Positions 10,127 through 19,265 of a stretch of DNA of 64,000 nt are shown here, piece by piece; positions within the stretch are counted from its first letter, which is position 1; the number at the start of each line of letters is the position of its first letter. This stretch comes from Ensifer adhaerens (lineage in GTDB: Bacteria > Pseudomonadota > Alphaproteobacteria > Rhizobiales > Rhizobiaceae), in the NCBI RefSeq assembly GCF_028993555.1, contig NZ_CP118612.1, positions 372,001 through 436,000 on the forward strand. The letters run 5' to 3'. The position numbers and the translations under genes were made by a program. The notes under the pieces are model-generated. The model was not told the DNA's origin. It worked only from the letters and a program-made list of their open reading frames with translations, and did no database searches.

Positions 10127-10191
10127 GCCCTGCCGGCGTGATTTTGATCGACGTCAAAGAGGAACTTGCACCATTATGTGATTGTTAAGGG
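10127..10191 (+). repeat. duplicated promoter segment, copy 1
   Basis: About 65 bases from GGCCCTGCCGGCGTGATTTT through the FixK box to TATGTGATTG are nearly the same as 25893-25957. Identical blocks include CTGCCGGCGTGATTTTGA, ACGTCAAAGAGGA, CTTGC and TATGTGATTG. Both copies are in the same orientation. This looks like a duplicated regulatory region, although the genes beside the two copies differ. Confidence 0.75.
10144..10157. promoter_or_regulatory. FixK/FNR box (TTGATCGACGTCAA)
   Basis: This palindrome TTGA-TCGACG-TCAA is the first of 17 such sites. It lies 77 bp upstream of the leftward remnant at 10067 and about 470 bp before the rightward stress-protein gene. The surrounding 65 bases closely resemble those around the box at 25910. 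Confidence 0.75.
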
Positions 10192-10624
10192 AGGCACTGC
10201 CACGCCACTGAAAAGGACGAGACTGCCGCCCGCGCCTGAACTGCTTATCCTACACTTGCCGGTGGACAGATATGAGTGATTTTACGCGATACTACATGTG
10301 CTCGACCCGACTTCATATTAGCAATCACTAAGCTTGCCGTAATTTGGAGTTGTCTGTGCAACGCACCGGCCACAGGGACGCCAAGCTCTTCAGGTGGCGC
10401 GCGGTGGAATTTTTTGATTGGCGGGCGTGCCGGCGCGCAGGAGACGTGGCTATCCTGCACCGACGCGAAGGACCGGAACATCGGCTCATGCCAAAGGACA
10501 AGCCGACAAACCTGAGGGGAACCGCAATGAGGATCCCATATGCCGCTGCTTCGGCGATGGTTGCCCTCAATGTGACTCAGGGCGATGCGGCTACCTTGAT
10601 TACAATTTCAATCGGGAGGCTTCC

Positions 10625-11065
10625 ATGTTCAGCAACATCCTCATACCTACCGATGGCTCACCGCTCGCGACTCTGGCCGTGGATGCCGCCATCACGTTCG
10701 CAAAGGAAGTGGGCGCCAAAATCACCGTCTTTATCGTGACGGAGCCTTTTCACCTCGTTTCTCTGGATGCGGAGCAACTTAGCAACACCCGGGCGCAATA
10801 TGAGGCGCTCTCCGAGGTGCACGCTGTAGAGACGCTTCGTGCCGCTCGGACAAAGGCCGAGGCGGTCGGCGTTCGCTGCGTCACCGATCAAGCCAGCGCG
10901 CGCGAGGTTTACCTTGAGATCATCAGAAAAGCGCAAGATATCGGCGCCGATCTGATCATCATGGCTTCGCACGGCCGCGGTGGTGTCGGCGCCTTGATCA
11001 TCGGCAGCGTCGCCGCCAAGGTTCTTACGCATTCGACCATCCCCGTCCTGATTTACAGAAAATAG
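10625..11065 (+). CDS. universal stress protein, single domain
   Basis: This is a 146-residue UspA-type protein. It starts MFSNILIPTDGSPLAT, with the Asp of the nucleotide pocket. It ends with the ATP-binding signature SHGRGGVGALIIGSVAAKVL (G-2x-G-9x-G-S type). The ATG at 10625 follows GGGAGGCTTCC; the open frame continues upstream but lacks homology. Usp proteins help survival in growth arrest and low oxygen. This is one of five usp genes in the window. A FixK box lies far upstream (about 470 bp), so direct control by it is uncertain. Confidence 0.9.
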   Translation: MFSNILIPTDGSPLATLAVDAAITFAKEVGAKITVFIVTEPFHLVSLDAEQLSNTRAQYEALSEVHAVETLRAARTKAEAVGVRCVTDQASAREVYLEIIRKAQDIGADLIIMASHGRGGVGALIIGSVAAKVLTHSTIPVLIYRK

Positions 11066-11865
11066 CACGAAGACAGAGACAAGTTCGTTCGGAGTTCGGC
11101 ATGCTGGCGAGCGCACTTTCTGGGTTGGTTTTGTCATCCTTGCAACAGCAGCGGCAGGGCGGCACCGATACCGAAGGTAAGTATCGTTGTGCTAACAGTC
11201 GAGAGGTTCTCTCCTCTCGACGCCAGGACCGAGGCCGAGCACAGAGTAGGGCCGACAAAAGGAATACAAAAGGCTCCGGGGTTCCAGCGCGTTCAGGTGA
11301 TGCGCAGATGCGGGAGGAGTTCGTTGCCGACGTCATCCGCATGACCGATGCGCCGGAGTTGCCAGGAGCGTCGAACGAGCAAGGGAGTCACACCGCTACC
11401 ACCGTCACGCTCGCAGCAGTTCAGTCCTGACGATCCACTGGAGAATCTAACCGAAAGTGCATCATGCCGATTTTGATGGTGTAGAACGGCCCTCCGAGCC
11501 GTCGCCGACGATGACTATGATGGTGGTCGAATGTTTCGACACCGGGGGAGATCACACCGAAGTCTTCACCGCGCAGCTCGAGGCCGCCCGATCGGCACGC
11601 GACGCAGTACCTCGATCTCGAGCGCAATCCGATTGTCGGTCGTCCTGCTGATAAGTACAGTGTGGTTTCAACAACCCGTCCGAAGCGAGCACAGTCGACG
11701 GCGGAAACTTGGAAGGAAACGTCCGCCGCCATCGTCGCGAGACCAGAACCTTGGTGGTCATGAGCCCATTTTACGGTGCGAGTTGGGCTTAACCGCTCGC
11801 TGGCATTGACGCGAACGGACCGCGGTCGATCTGTCAATCGACGCGATGAGTTAGGGGAGATCGCA
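11066..11865. other. no supportable gene
   Basis: There are 800 bases between the stress protein and the cytochrome c gene. Open frames exist on both strands (for example 11421-11939 minus), but none shows recognisable domains, a good ribosome site or consistent coding character. Fragments on the minus strand around 11560-11700 look weakly protein-like and could be an old remnant. No box or hairpin stands out. Confidence 0.45.
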
Positions 11866-12180
11866 ATGCGGATAACGATCGTCTTAATGATTGCCGGCAT
11901 CATTGCAACGGTTCCGACGGTCCAGGCACAGGACATCAAGCAGGGGCGCCAACTCGCGCTTGAGGTCTGTGCTGCCTGTCACGCCGTCCTCGCCGATCAA
12001 TCGCAGTCGCCGATTGCGGAAGCGCCGAGCTTCGAGACAGTTGCTGCGACACCGGGAATGACCGCAGCGGCACTTAACGTTTGGCTCACGGCCCAGGACC
12101 ATCCGACCATGCCGAACATAGTACTCTCGCAGACCGATGTTCAGGACATCTCGGCCTATATACTCAGCTTGGGGGAATAG
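11866..12180 (+). CDS. small exported c-type cytochrome
   Basis: This is a 104-residue protein with a signal peptide (residues 1-22, TVQA-QD). A class I cytochrome c domain follows: haem site CAACH and a probable axial Met in HPTMPNI. It ends DISAYILSLGE, the usual C-terminal helix. The start at 11866 follows GGGGAGA. Monohaem cytochromes of this size shuttle electrons in the periplasm. It has no obvious operon partner and no FixK box directly upstream. Confidence 0.87.
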   Translation: MRITIVLMIAGIIATVPTVQAQDIKQGRQLALEVCAACHAVLADQSQSPIAEAPSFETVAATPGMTAAALNVWLTAQDHPTMPNIVLSQTDVQDISAYILSLGE

Positions 12181-12579
12181 GGACTTGCACATTGATGACC
12201 GTGAAGCAGCGGTACCCGCCGGCCAGCAACGCTCGCCAATGTATTTTCACTCCTTTCGTCACAAACGAGAGTCTGGCTCCGCCGATCAAGTTCAGGTAGA
12301 CCCTGTCAAGGAGGTTAGGCCGCTCGCCGATCAGGCAATCGCTTGCCGGCGCAGAGGCGAATGAAGCAGAGTGTCAGCCTACTGCGAGCGAAACTGAGTC
12401 GGTCGTTTTCGGCACCCCCACTGCTCCGCAACGGGAGTAGTGGGGCGAGGCTACCCGCATCGACCCGATATTTTATACGCTGCCTGGGGGAATGCATAAC
12501 GAGTTCCTATCCGTGTGAACATTTGGTTATCTTCGACAATCGTCGCGGGCCTCTTCATCAGGCCGTCTCTGTGCACGCC
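12181..12579. other. no supportable gene
   Basis: There are 399 bases between the cytochrome gene and the 3' end of the CYTH gene. Short open frames overlap each other without homology or ribosome sites. I see no strong hairpin or box. Confidence 0.5.
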
Positions 12580-13113
12580 TTATTTGCTGCGCCTCTCAGC
12601 AAACATCCGGAGAGAACGACGTTGGTCGATTGTTGCAGCCACGCTCATATCCGTTGGGTTGCCATGGGTTGCTGCCAGGACTCGATTCGAGAAACGCGAG
12701 TTCCCGGTCACCTCGGGCCCGAGCCAATCGGGGAGCACAGGGTTGTCGGCGTGGTCCAACAATTCAACTTCTGCAATGACGAGGCCGCGATGCCGGCCGG
12801 AATAGACGTCCACCTCCCAGGTGTGGCCTTGATGTTCCACTTCGAAGCGCGTTTTTTCGATGGCGCCTTGAGCGTACTGAAACATCTCCTTCGCGTCGGC
12901 GTAGGGGATGACGTATTCGAACTCCTCGCGTCTGCCTTGACCGCTTCTAATTTTCACCGTCAACTTAGCGGTCTGTGCATCAATCGTCCTAACCCGCACG
13001 GTTCGGTTTTTCGTCGCCACAAGATAGGCTTGCCGCAACACAGACCCTTCTGAAGCCTCCTCCCGCCAGCGATCGTCAAGCACCAGGAACTTTCGCTCAA
13101 TTTCTGCGGTCAT
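12580..13113 (-). CDS. CYTH-domain protein (triphosphate tunnel metalloenzyme family)
   Basis: This is a 177-residue protein with the CYTH signature EIERKF at residues 4-9 (ExExK). Alternating charged strands follow (RVRTIDAQTAKLTVKIR, FEYVIPYADAKEMF, RFEVEHQGHTWEVDVY, AEVELLDHAD). The family hydrolyses inorganic tripolyphosphate or other organic triphosphates. The start at 13113 has GAGG upstream, and the family begins at this MTAEIERKF. The open frame continues upstream without homology. The polyphosphate kinase gene about 700 bp upstream on the same strand suggests a shared polyphosphate theme. Confidence 0.87.
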   Translation of the reverse strand: MTAEIERKFLVLDDRWREEASEGSVLRQAYLVATKNRTVRVRTIDAQTAKLTVKIRSGQGRREEFEYVIPYADAKEMFQYAQGAIEKTRFEVEHQGHTWEVDVYSGRHRGLVIAEVELLDHADNPVLPDWLGPEVTGNSRFSNRVLAATHGNPTDMSVAATIDQRRSLRMFAERRSK

Positions 13114-13794
13114 GGCTGCCTCATTGATTGAAGGTGCCGTTACGTTGGCTCCAGATTTACGGAGCTTGCTTATCTCCACTTCAACATTGCGCGTTCGTTG
13201 GCCTTCCGCATTGATCCCCGTCAATATGGTCTTGATCCGCAAGATCAGACGGCTGGTCGGTTGTCTGGTCGCGACACCACAGTCTACAGGGACGGATGTG
13301 CCCCGGCGGGCTTTCTAACGTGACGACGAGCACTTTCTCTCTGCCTGTGTGGGAAGAGCATTGAGTTTTTAGCAGTGGCAGCGGTTGGTCGGGGGTGATC
13401 GTCACAGGCGTCGCGCGGCCGATGTCGCGAAACAGAGACATTTGTTCATGGCCGCTGAGCAAATCAGAGAGGTCGACGGCTGGTGGTCTGTCGTGGCAAC
13501 CGTAGCCCCTGAGCGGCCTCGTCTTTTACGTGACAGATAGCGAAAGATGGCGTTCCCGAAAGGGCGATTGTTGGATATACGTCGAGTTTCGCGTCACGCA
13601 ACTGTCTACAAGACTCGTGGTGTTCGAGAACTCGTTCGTCAAGGTCATCTAAAAATGGCTCGGCGCCCGGTCCAGAAAGAAGCCAACATCGCCTGGGACG
13701 CCACCTGGGAAGTCGACGCCGTCACTGTGCGAAACTATTGCCCCGCGACTGACCGGACTGAAGGTGGGCGCCTTACTCGGCGCGCTACGCTTGT
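13114..13794. other. intergenic stretch, nothing certain
   Basis: There are 681 bases between the CYTH start and the PPK2 stop. Open frames at 13181-13462 (minus) and 13547-13843 (plus) show no known domain. The plus one runs into the end of ppk2 in antisense. No FixK box is present. A decayed gene cannot be excluded. Confidence 0.45.
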
Positions 13795-14670
13795 TTATAT
13801 GACGTTTGGAACATATCGACGCACATGCGGACTTTCGACATAGTCGTCAGGTCGCTTCTGACGTTTCCCCAATTCCGGTTCAACGAACTTCACCTTGTCG
13901 TAGGGGATGACGGAAAGGATGTGCGAGATACAGTTGATGCGCGCCCGCTTCTTGTCGTCGGATCGAACAATCCACCACGGGGCGTATTCCGTGTCAGTCA
14001 TCCGGATCATCTCATCGTAGGCAATGCTGTAGTCCCACCAGCGTTGATAGGATTCGACGTCCATTGGACTGAGCTTCCATTGACGAAGCGGGTCGCCGAT
14101 GCGCTGACGGAACCGCCGCTCTTGTTCGTCCTCGCTGACATCCAGGAAGTACTTGAGAAGTATGATCCCGCTCTCGACGATGGCAGCTTCGAAACGCGGA
14201 GCGAGCTCGAGAAAGCGCCGTGCCATCTCTTCACTGCAGAAGCCCATGACACGTTCGACCCCTGGGCGGTTGTACCAGGAACGATCGAATATCACGACTT
14301 CGCCGGCGGCCGGCAGGTGCGGTATGTAGCGCTGCATGTAAATCTGGCTCTTCTCCCGATCGGTCGGCGCCGGCAGGGCAACGACGCGGAATACGCGTGG
14401 GCTGACGCGCTCGGTAATGCGTTTGATCACCCCTCCTTTTCCCGCTGCATCGCGCCCCTCGAAAATGATAACAACGCGTGCTTTTGACTTCTTCACCCAA
14501 GCCTGCAGATGTGCGATCTCTACCTGTAACCGAAGCAGTTCCTTCCCATAATCGACAGCGGCTGCATAGCCCATCACTTCGCCGGAAGTCGCGTTCTCGA
14601 GTTTTTCGCGCACTGCCCGGCCGTCTTTCTTCGACCTGTCTTTGTTCTTTCCTTTGCCGTTCTTTGACAT
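13795..14670 (-). CDS. ppk2: polyphosphate kinase 2 (PPK2 class I)
   Basis: This 291-residue, single-domain PPK2 has the P-loop EGRDAAGKGG at residues 71-80 and the lid/Walker B motif DRSWYNR at 129-135. The region RIGDPLRQWKLSPMDVESYQ and a basic N-terminus are also typical. PPK2 transfers phosphate between polyphosphate and nucleoside diphosphates, regenerating GTP or ATP. AGGAGG lies before the ATG. It fits the energy-saving theme of the island, but I see no FixK box immediately upstream, so control may differ. Confidence 0.93.
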   Translation of the reverse strand: MSKNGKGKNKDRSKKDGRAVREKLENATSGEVMGYAAAVDYGKELLRLQVEIAHLQAWVKKSKARVVIIFEGRDAAGKGGVIKRITERVSPRVFRVVALPAPTDREKSQIYMQRYIPHLPAAGEVVIFDRSWYNRPGVERVMGFCSEEMARRFLELAPRFEAAIVESGIILLKYFLDVSEDEQERRFRQRIGDPLRQWKLSPMDVESYQRWWDYSIAYDEMIRMTDTEYAPWWIVRSDDKKRARINCISHILSVIPYDKVKFVEPELGKRQKRPDDYVESPHVRRYVPNVI

Positions 14671-14771
14671 GGTTCCATTTCCTCCTTTGACGTGATCCTG
14701 TCGCGCAGTCGCTTGACAGGCCAGCGGCGTCTGGTGGCGTTAAATTCCTCAACCCTTGCGCGGCGCGAGCC

Positions 14772-15468
14772 TCATCCGCCCAAGGCTATTGCTATCGCCA
14801 CCATGACCAGGCCCACCGCAACCATCAAAATCCCAATGCGCAGCGGCGCTCCCGCATGGCGGCCCAGGGCATAACCGGTAACGAATAGCAGTCCGATCGC
14901 GATCCCATTGGAAAGACGCAGAGCGTTTGTGGCGTCGCCTATGAAAAAGAAGGGTGCGACGACCGGAATGGTGAGCAGAAAGACGAGCACGAATACAACC
15001 AGGGCGCCGGCGAAGTCTTGTGCCCGAACTCGAACTCGCGTTTTGTCGGCGGACAGACTGTTCAGATACAGTCGGATTCGCTCGAGGTCGTCGGCTGAGA
15101 GCGCTGGCAGGACCAGAGATGGGGGCGCCTGCAATGACCGATCGTGCGATTGATGCGCGGGCTGCCGTCTGAACTGCCTCAACGGTTCTTGTTGAAAGTC
15201 GGCGCTCTGCTGTCGAACTCATCAAAAACATCACTGCGTCAATAATCCCCCATGCCAGGTTGCAGCTGAGCGCTCCGATGATCATCGCCTTGATATCCGC
15301 GCTGCCAGCATGGGCGACGCCAAGTGAGCCTATGAATGTCATCACCATGATCAAGCCGAAAAGAATCTCAGCTGCGCGGTCGACCGGATTAAGCACGCGC
15401 CGGAATGGCGACCCGTTTTGGGGTGTTGCAATGGTATCGATGACCGATTGTCTGCCACCGTCGTTCAT
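14772..15468 (-). pseudogene. VIT/CCC1-family membrane protein with a frameshift
   Basis: The gene starts MNDGGRQSVID with membrane segments (AEILFGLIMVMTFIGSLGVA, IGALSCNLAWGIIDAVMFLM). Then the family match moves to another frame: SLVLPALSADDLERIRLYL, VFVLVFLLTIPVVAPFFFIG and GYALGRHAG. The switch lies at a five-G run (15121-15125 on the plus strand); one base too many there explains it. Joined, the product is about 231 residues, a normal length. VIT/CCC1 proteins move Fe2+ or Mn2+. A FixK box lies 86 bp upstream. A homopolymer error in the sequence is a real alternative. Confidence 0.72.
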
Positions 15469-15553
15469 TGCGAGCCTCGACCGTCAAAATGGAGGTAAAA
15501 AACCATTAGCGTTTTAGCTAAATCTACTATGCCAGCGTCGGTGCGCGCTTAAA

Positions 15554-15567
15554 TTGATCCGCGTCAA
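15554..15567. promoter_or_regulatory. FixK/FNR box (TTGATCCGCGTCAA)
   Basis: This perfect TTGA-N6-TCAA palindrome lies in the divergent region, 86 bp from the VIT/CCC1 start and 200 bp from the MscS start. The same 14 bases recur at 23056. Confidence 0.82.
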
Positions 15568-15766
15568 TGTCCGGTCTGAGTTTTAGAAATATCTTCTTTA
15601 GAAACGCCGTCGGTCTCGTGTGTTGCTCGTGAAGCTCATCGCCACAACCGGACAAGGTCGAAATTCACGCCGTCCATCTCGACTGCCAATGCCCGTCCAG
15701 CGGTTTCAGTTCAGGAACGAACCAGGCCCTGCCGCTGGGGTCGACAACAATTCAGGTACGTTGAAT

Positions 15767-17872
15767 ATGAAGGCAAGTGTGTCCAGTTTTTCGTGTTCCT
15801 GGGGTATCTGGATCACCCTTATTGCGGTGGTCGTCCTTTCAGTTATGCCCGACATATCGTTGGGAGCAACCAGTCCATCAGCGGGGGTGACGGACCTGCC
15901 GCCTGAAAAAGTGCGACAGTTTCTCGATCTTGCAAACAACCCGGAGGTCAAGGCGTGGCTAGAGGGTAAGGTCGCTGTGCAAGCTCCGGCCGCGGATACT
16001 TCGATAGCGGACGCGATCTCCGATTGGGGAGCAGCCGTTAAGGGCCGAGTTGCTGCTGTCGTCGGCGCAATCGATCGAGTGCCAGACGAGATCGCGAATT
16101 CTTCTGCAGTATTTGTGCGTGACGTAAACGCGGGCAAGCCCGGCCTGGTTCTCATCATCTTTGTGGCCTTGCTTGCGGTCGGCTTTGGCGCCGAGCGGCT
16201 AATTTTGAGTGTGCTCGCCAGCCGCAACACAGACGGGTCGAGCGTGGACCCGGTACAGGCGGCGATGTCGCACGCCGTCGCTCTGGTCACCTTTTCCCTG
16301 GCAACCATTGTTCTTTACCTGTTGTTCGATTGGCCCCCCCTGCTTCGCAAGACGATCCTGCTGCTGCTTGTCGCGTTCATAATGTTTCGATTGATCCACG
16401 GCATCGCCCGATTGCTGCTGGCTTTTGACGGCGTTGACAAAGAACCTGAAAATCAGTCATCCGTCTCTCAAGTCGATACCGTAGCTCGGTTCTGGCTTCG
16501 CCGTATCGATCTCGTCGCCGGTCTGACATTGGCCGGCTGGGTCGTTGTGAACGTGATGTCCTCCTTGGGTTTTTCCGCGGAGGTTACAAAGCTTGCCGCA
16601 TTCGTGCTCGGGTTAGGCATCCTTGGGATCGGGATCGAGGTGGTTTGGCGGCGGCCAAGGGTGACTACCTCCGTCATCGTGCGATCTCTGCTGTCTGTAT
16701 ACATGGTCCTACTCTGGCTTGCGTGGGTCGGTGGTCTTCTCGGGCTGCTGTTTGTGGGTATCTATTCCCTGGTTTTACCAGGCGTTATCCGCAGCGTCGG
16801 CAATTTGGCCCAAGCCCTGGCAAGCCGAGCGCAATTGAGTGGGGCTTTCGGGGTCTTGTTGAACGTGGTGATCGTCAGGGGCGCGCGTGCGCTGGTGATC
16901 GCCGCAGCTGTGGCGTGGCTTGCCTATGCCTGGCGATTCAGTGCGGCAGCTCTGGCCGGTAGCGAGATCGGCAAGGTTGTGGTCAATGGCGCATCGAACG
17001 CAATCGTCATCCTGCTCGTGGCCGACTTGTTTTGGCAGTCGTCCAAGGCGCTCATCGCCTACCGCATGGACCTTGCGGAGCATTCAAGCGATACCGGAGA
17101 CAATCTGACCCGAAGCAACAGGTTGCGGACCTTGCTCCCTATTTTTCGCAATACGTTGGCGGTCCTGATCGGCGTTATCGCCATATTGACAATCTTGTCT
17201 GGCTTGGGCGTGCAGATTGCGCCCTTGCTTGCCGGCGCCGGCATATTTGGTGTTGCCATCGGCTTTGGCTCGCAGACCCTGGTAAAGGACGTCCTCAGCG
17301 GGGTCTTCTACATGCTGGACGACGCCTTCCGCGTTGGCGAGTACATCCAAAGCGGCAGCTACAAGGGAACTGTCGAGTCGTTTAGTCTGCGATCCGTACG
17401 TTTGAGGCATCACCGCGGACCTATCTTCACCGTCCCGTTCGGAGAACTTGGCGCGGTCGAGAATATGAGCCGAGACTGGGTGATCGACAAAATGACGATC
17501 AACGTCACTTACGATTCCGACATCGAGCTGGCTCGCAAGCTCATAAAGAAGATCGGTCAGGAATTGGCCGCGGACCCGGAATTCGCGGCAGACACGTTGC
17601 AGCCCTTGAAAATGCAGGGCGTCGATAGCTTCGGGGATTTCGCGATCGTCCTGAGGCTCAAACTCATGACCAAGCCCAACGCGCAGTTTGCCATCAAGCG
17701 GCGCGCTTTCATGATGATCAAGAAGGTCTTCGATGAAAATGGCATCAAGATCGCCGTGCCTACGGTCCATGTGGAAGGAAGTGGCGAATCTGCGGCTGCG
17801 GCCGCCCATCAGGTTCAGCAGTCGGCAAAAGCGGCACAGGTTGCCGAGGCGGCGGGCCAAGCCGTGGCCTGA
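15767..17872 (+). CDS. MscS-family mechanosensitive channel, large type
   Basis: This is a 701-residue inner-membrane protein with a signal-like N-terminus, a periplasmic stretch and about ten hydrophobic segments. The MscS core lies near residues 500-640: PLLAGAGIFGVAIGFGSQTL is the pore helix, followed by VKDVLSGVFYMLDDAFRVGEYIQ and a beta domain (GTVESFSLRSVRLRHH). An Ala-rich tail ends the protein. Such channels release solutes at high turgor. The start at 15767 is chosen for the hydrophobic N-terminus; the open frame reaches 15620 without homology. The FixK box 200 bp upstream may serve it. Confidence 0.9.
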   Translation: MKASVSSFSCSWGIWITLIAVVVLSVMPDISLGATSPSAGVTDLPPEKVRQFLDLANNPEVKAWLEGKVAVQAPAADTSIADAISDWGAAVKGRVAAVVGAIDRVPDEIANSSAVFVRDVNAGKPGLVLIIFVALLAVGFGAERLILSVLASRNTDGSSVDPVQAAMSHAVALVTFSLATIVLYLLFDWPPLLRKTILLLLVAFIMFRLIHGIARLLLAFDGVDKEPENQSSVSQVDTVARFWLRRIDLVAGLTLAGWVVVNVMSSLGFSAEVTKLAAFVLGLGILGIGIEVVWRRPRVTTSVIVRSLLSVYMVLLWLAWVGGLLGLLFVGIYSLVLPGVIRSVGNLAQALASRAQLSGAFGVLLNVVIVRGARALVIAAAVAWLAYAWRFSAAALAGSEIGKVVVNGASNAIVILLVADLFWQSSKALIAYRMDLAEHSSDTGDNLTRSNRLRTLLPIFRNTLAVLIGVIAILTILSGLGVQIAPLLAGAGIFGVAIGFGSQTLVKDVLSGVFYMLDDAFRVGEYIQSGSYKGTVESFSLRSVRLRHHRGPIFTVPFGELGAVENMSRDWVIDKMTINVTYDSDIELARKLIKKIGQELAADPEFAADTLQPLKMQGVDSFGDFAIVLRLKLMTKPNAQFAIKRRAFMMIKKVFDENGIKIAVPTVHVEGSGESAAAAAHQVQQSAKAAQVAEAAGQAVA

Positions 17873-17941
17873 GTACGTTCGTCAATCTCGTGCGTAACCG
17901 CCGCCGGAGGCTCGTCGGTCCAAGGGAGGCCATGTCAAAAG

Positions 17942-19219
17942 ATGAGCTGGAACAAGTTATATGCTCTCAAGAGCTACATGCGTGCCTCCTTGTGGATCAT
18001 CCCATTTTTTGCGCTCATCGCGCAGCAGGCCTTTTTTCGCGCAGTTCTCACTTCCGAGAAATGGATACCGTGGATCCCGCCTTGGCCCTTGGGGGTCGAT
18101 GGCACGGTTGCTGCAATGCAGGCGATTGTAAGCCTGGCGCTTTCGTTTCTCGTTTTCACATTCGGCTCACTGCTTGTGGCGATACAAATAGCCAGCGGAC
18201 AGCTAACGCCGCGGATCATCGCGACCACGCTGCTGCGAGATAATGTTATCCGGTTTACCGTGGGCTTGTTCATCTTTACGCTGCTGTTTGCCATCGGCGC
18301 CATAAGCCGCGTGAATACGTCGGCTCCGGCCTCTATAATATGGATCTCGGCAGCCCTTGGCGTTCTGTCGCTGGCAGCATTTCTTTACTTGATCGATTAT
18401 TCTGCTCGTTTGTTGCGCCCCGTCAGCATCATCCATAATGTCGCCGAGCAAGGTTTCGCCGTCATTGAAGGTGTATATCCGGAGAGCTGGAAGGAAACCG
18501 ACGGGCAGCATCAGGCCCGTGACACATTTGGAAAGCCGGACAGGCTCGTCTTGCATTCTGGTTCGTCAGATATCATCCTTGCAGTGGACGTCAAATACTT
18601 GCTGAACCGAGCAATCCGGGCAGACGGTGTAATTGAGCTTGCGGCACGTGTCGGTGACTTTGTTGCCTATGGCCAACCGTTGTTCCGACTCTATGGTGGC
18701 GCCGGGCAGATCCCCGTCCATGAGTTATGCGGTACCGTCGCATTTGGGCGTGAGCGAACCATCGAGCAGGACCCGACTTTCGCCTTCAGGGTGATCGTCG
18801 ATATCGCTACGAAGGCGCTTTCAAAGGCGATCAACGACGCAACGACAGCCGTGCTGGCAATCGACCAATTGCATAGGCTATTGGGGAGCGTCGGGGGGCG
18901 GGATCTGCGTAATGAGCGTCTTTGCGATGACGGCGGGCGTTTGCGTGTCGTGTACCCAACACCGGACTGGGAAGACTTCGTACAGCTCACGTGTCGCGAA
19001 ATTAGGATCTATGGAGCCGATAATCTTCAGATTGCGCGGAGGCTTCGTGCCATGATCGACAATCTCGAAGACGTGTTGCCCGAGAGCCGGAAACAAGCGT
19101 TGCGGGCTGAACGCGATCTGCTCAATCGGATGATCGACAAGGCATACCTATTGCCCGAGGACGCTGCCTTGGCACGTATCGCCGACACGCAAGGGCTCGG
19201 TGGCTCAGCGGAGTCGTGA
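17942..19219 (+). CDS. DUF2254 membrane protein
   Basis: This 425-residue protein has four hydrophobic segments in its first 160 residues (LWIIPFFALIAQQAFF, IVSLALSFLVFTFGSLLVAI, FTVGLFIFTLLFAIGAI, ISAALGVLSLAAFLYLI). A soluble domain containing AINDATTAVLAIDQLHRLL follows. This is the DUF2254 pattern; its function is unknown. It lies 69 bp after the MscS gene on the same strand, likely the second gene of that operon, which hints at a role in membrane or ion stress. Confidence 0.87.
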   Translation: MSWNKLYALKSYMRASLWIIPFFALIAQQAFFRAVLTSEKWIPWIPPWPLGVDGTVAAMQAIVSLALSFLVFTFGSLLVAIQIASGQLTPRIIATTLLRDNVIRFTVGLFIFTLLFAIGAISRVNTSAPASIIWISAALGVLSLAAFLYLIDYSARLLRPVSIIHNVAEQGFAVIEGVYPESWKETDGQHQARDTFGKPDRLVLHSGSSDIILAVDVKYLLNRAIRADGVIELAARVGDFVAYGQPLFRLYGGAGQIPVHELCGTVAFGRERTIEQDPTFAFRVIVDIATKALSKAINDATTAVLAIDQLHRLLGSVGGRDLRNERLCDDGGRLRVVYPTPDWEDFVQLTCREIRIYGADNLQIARRLRAMIDNLEDVLPESRKQALRAERDLLNRMIDKAYLLPEDAALARIADTQGLGGSAES

Positions 19220-19233
19220 ATGCCTGCGGCGAG

Positions 19234-19250
19234 GACGGCTCAAAGCCGTC
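19234..19250. terminator. hairpin between convergent genes
   Basis: GACGGCT-CAA-AGCCGTC forms a perfect 7-bp stem with a 3-base loop. It lies between the stops of the DUF2254 gene and the MarC-like gene. No T-run follows, so termination is likely but not certain. Confidence 0.5.
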
Positions 19251-19265
19251 GCTACTAGTGAATTC

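Larger units (their letters stand above)
9501..10624. other. long stretch with only a gene remnant and one FixK box
   Basis: Between the DUF4405 gene and the universal stress protein I find only the probable remnant at 9788-10067 and the box at 10144-10157. A possible leader-like ORF begins at an ATG near 10528 after GAGGGGA (MRIPYAAASAMVALNVTQG) but runs into the stress-protein gene in another frame. I cannot support it as a gene. No RNA gene or repeat other than the copied promoter segment is visible. Confidence 0.5.

Noticed and set aside
10528..10739. Small ORF with signal-like start (MRIPYAAASAM)
   Set aside because: It has a fair ribosome site but enters the universal stress protein gene in another frame and gives an Arg/Ser/Pro-rich product. 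It may be a lost gene start but cannot be supported.
14749..15468. Single 239-codon frame as a normal protein
   Set aside because: Its C-terminal third is Arg/Ser-rich, while the VIT/CCC1 continuation lies in another frame. A frameshifted gene explains the data better.
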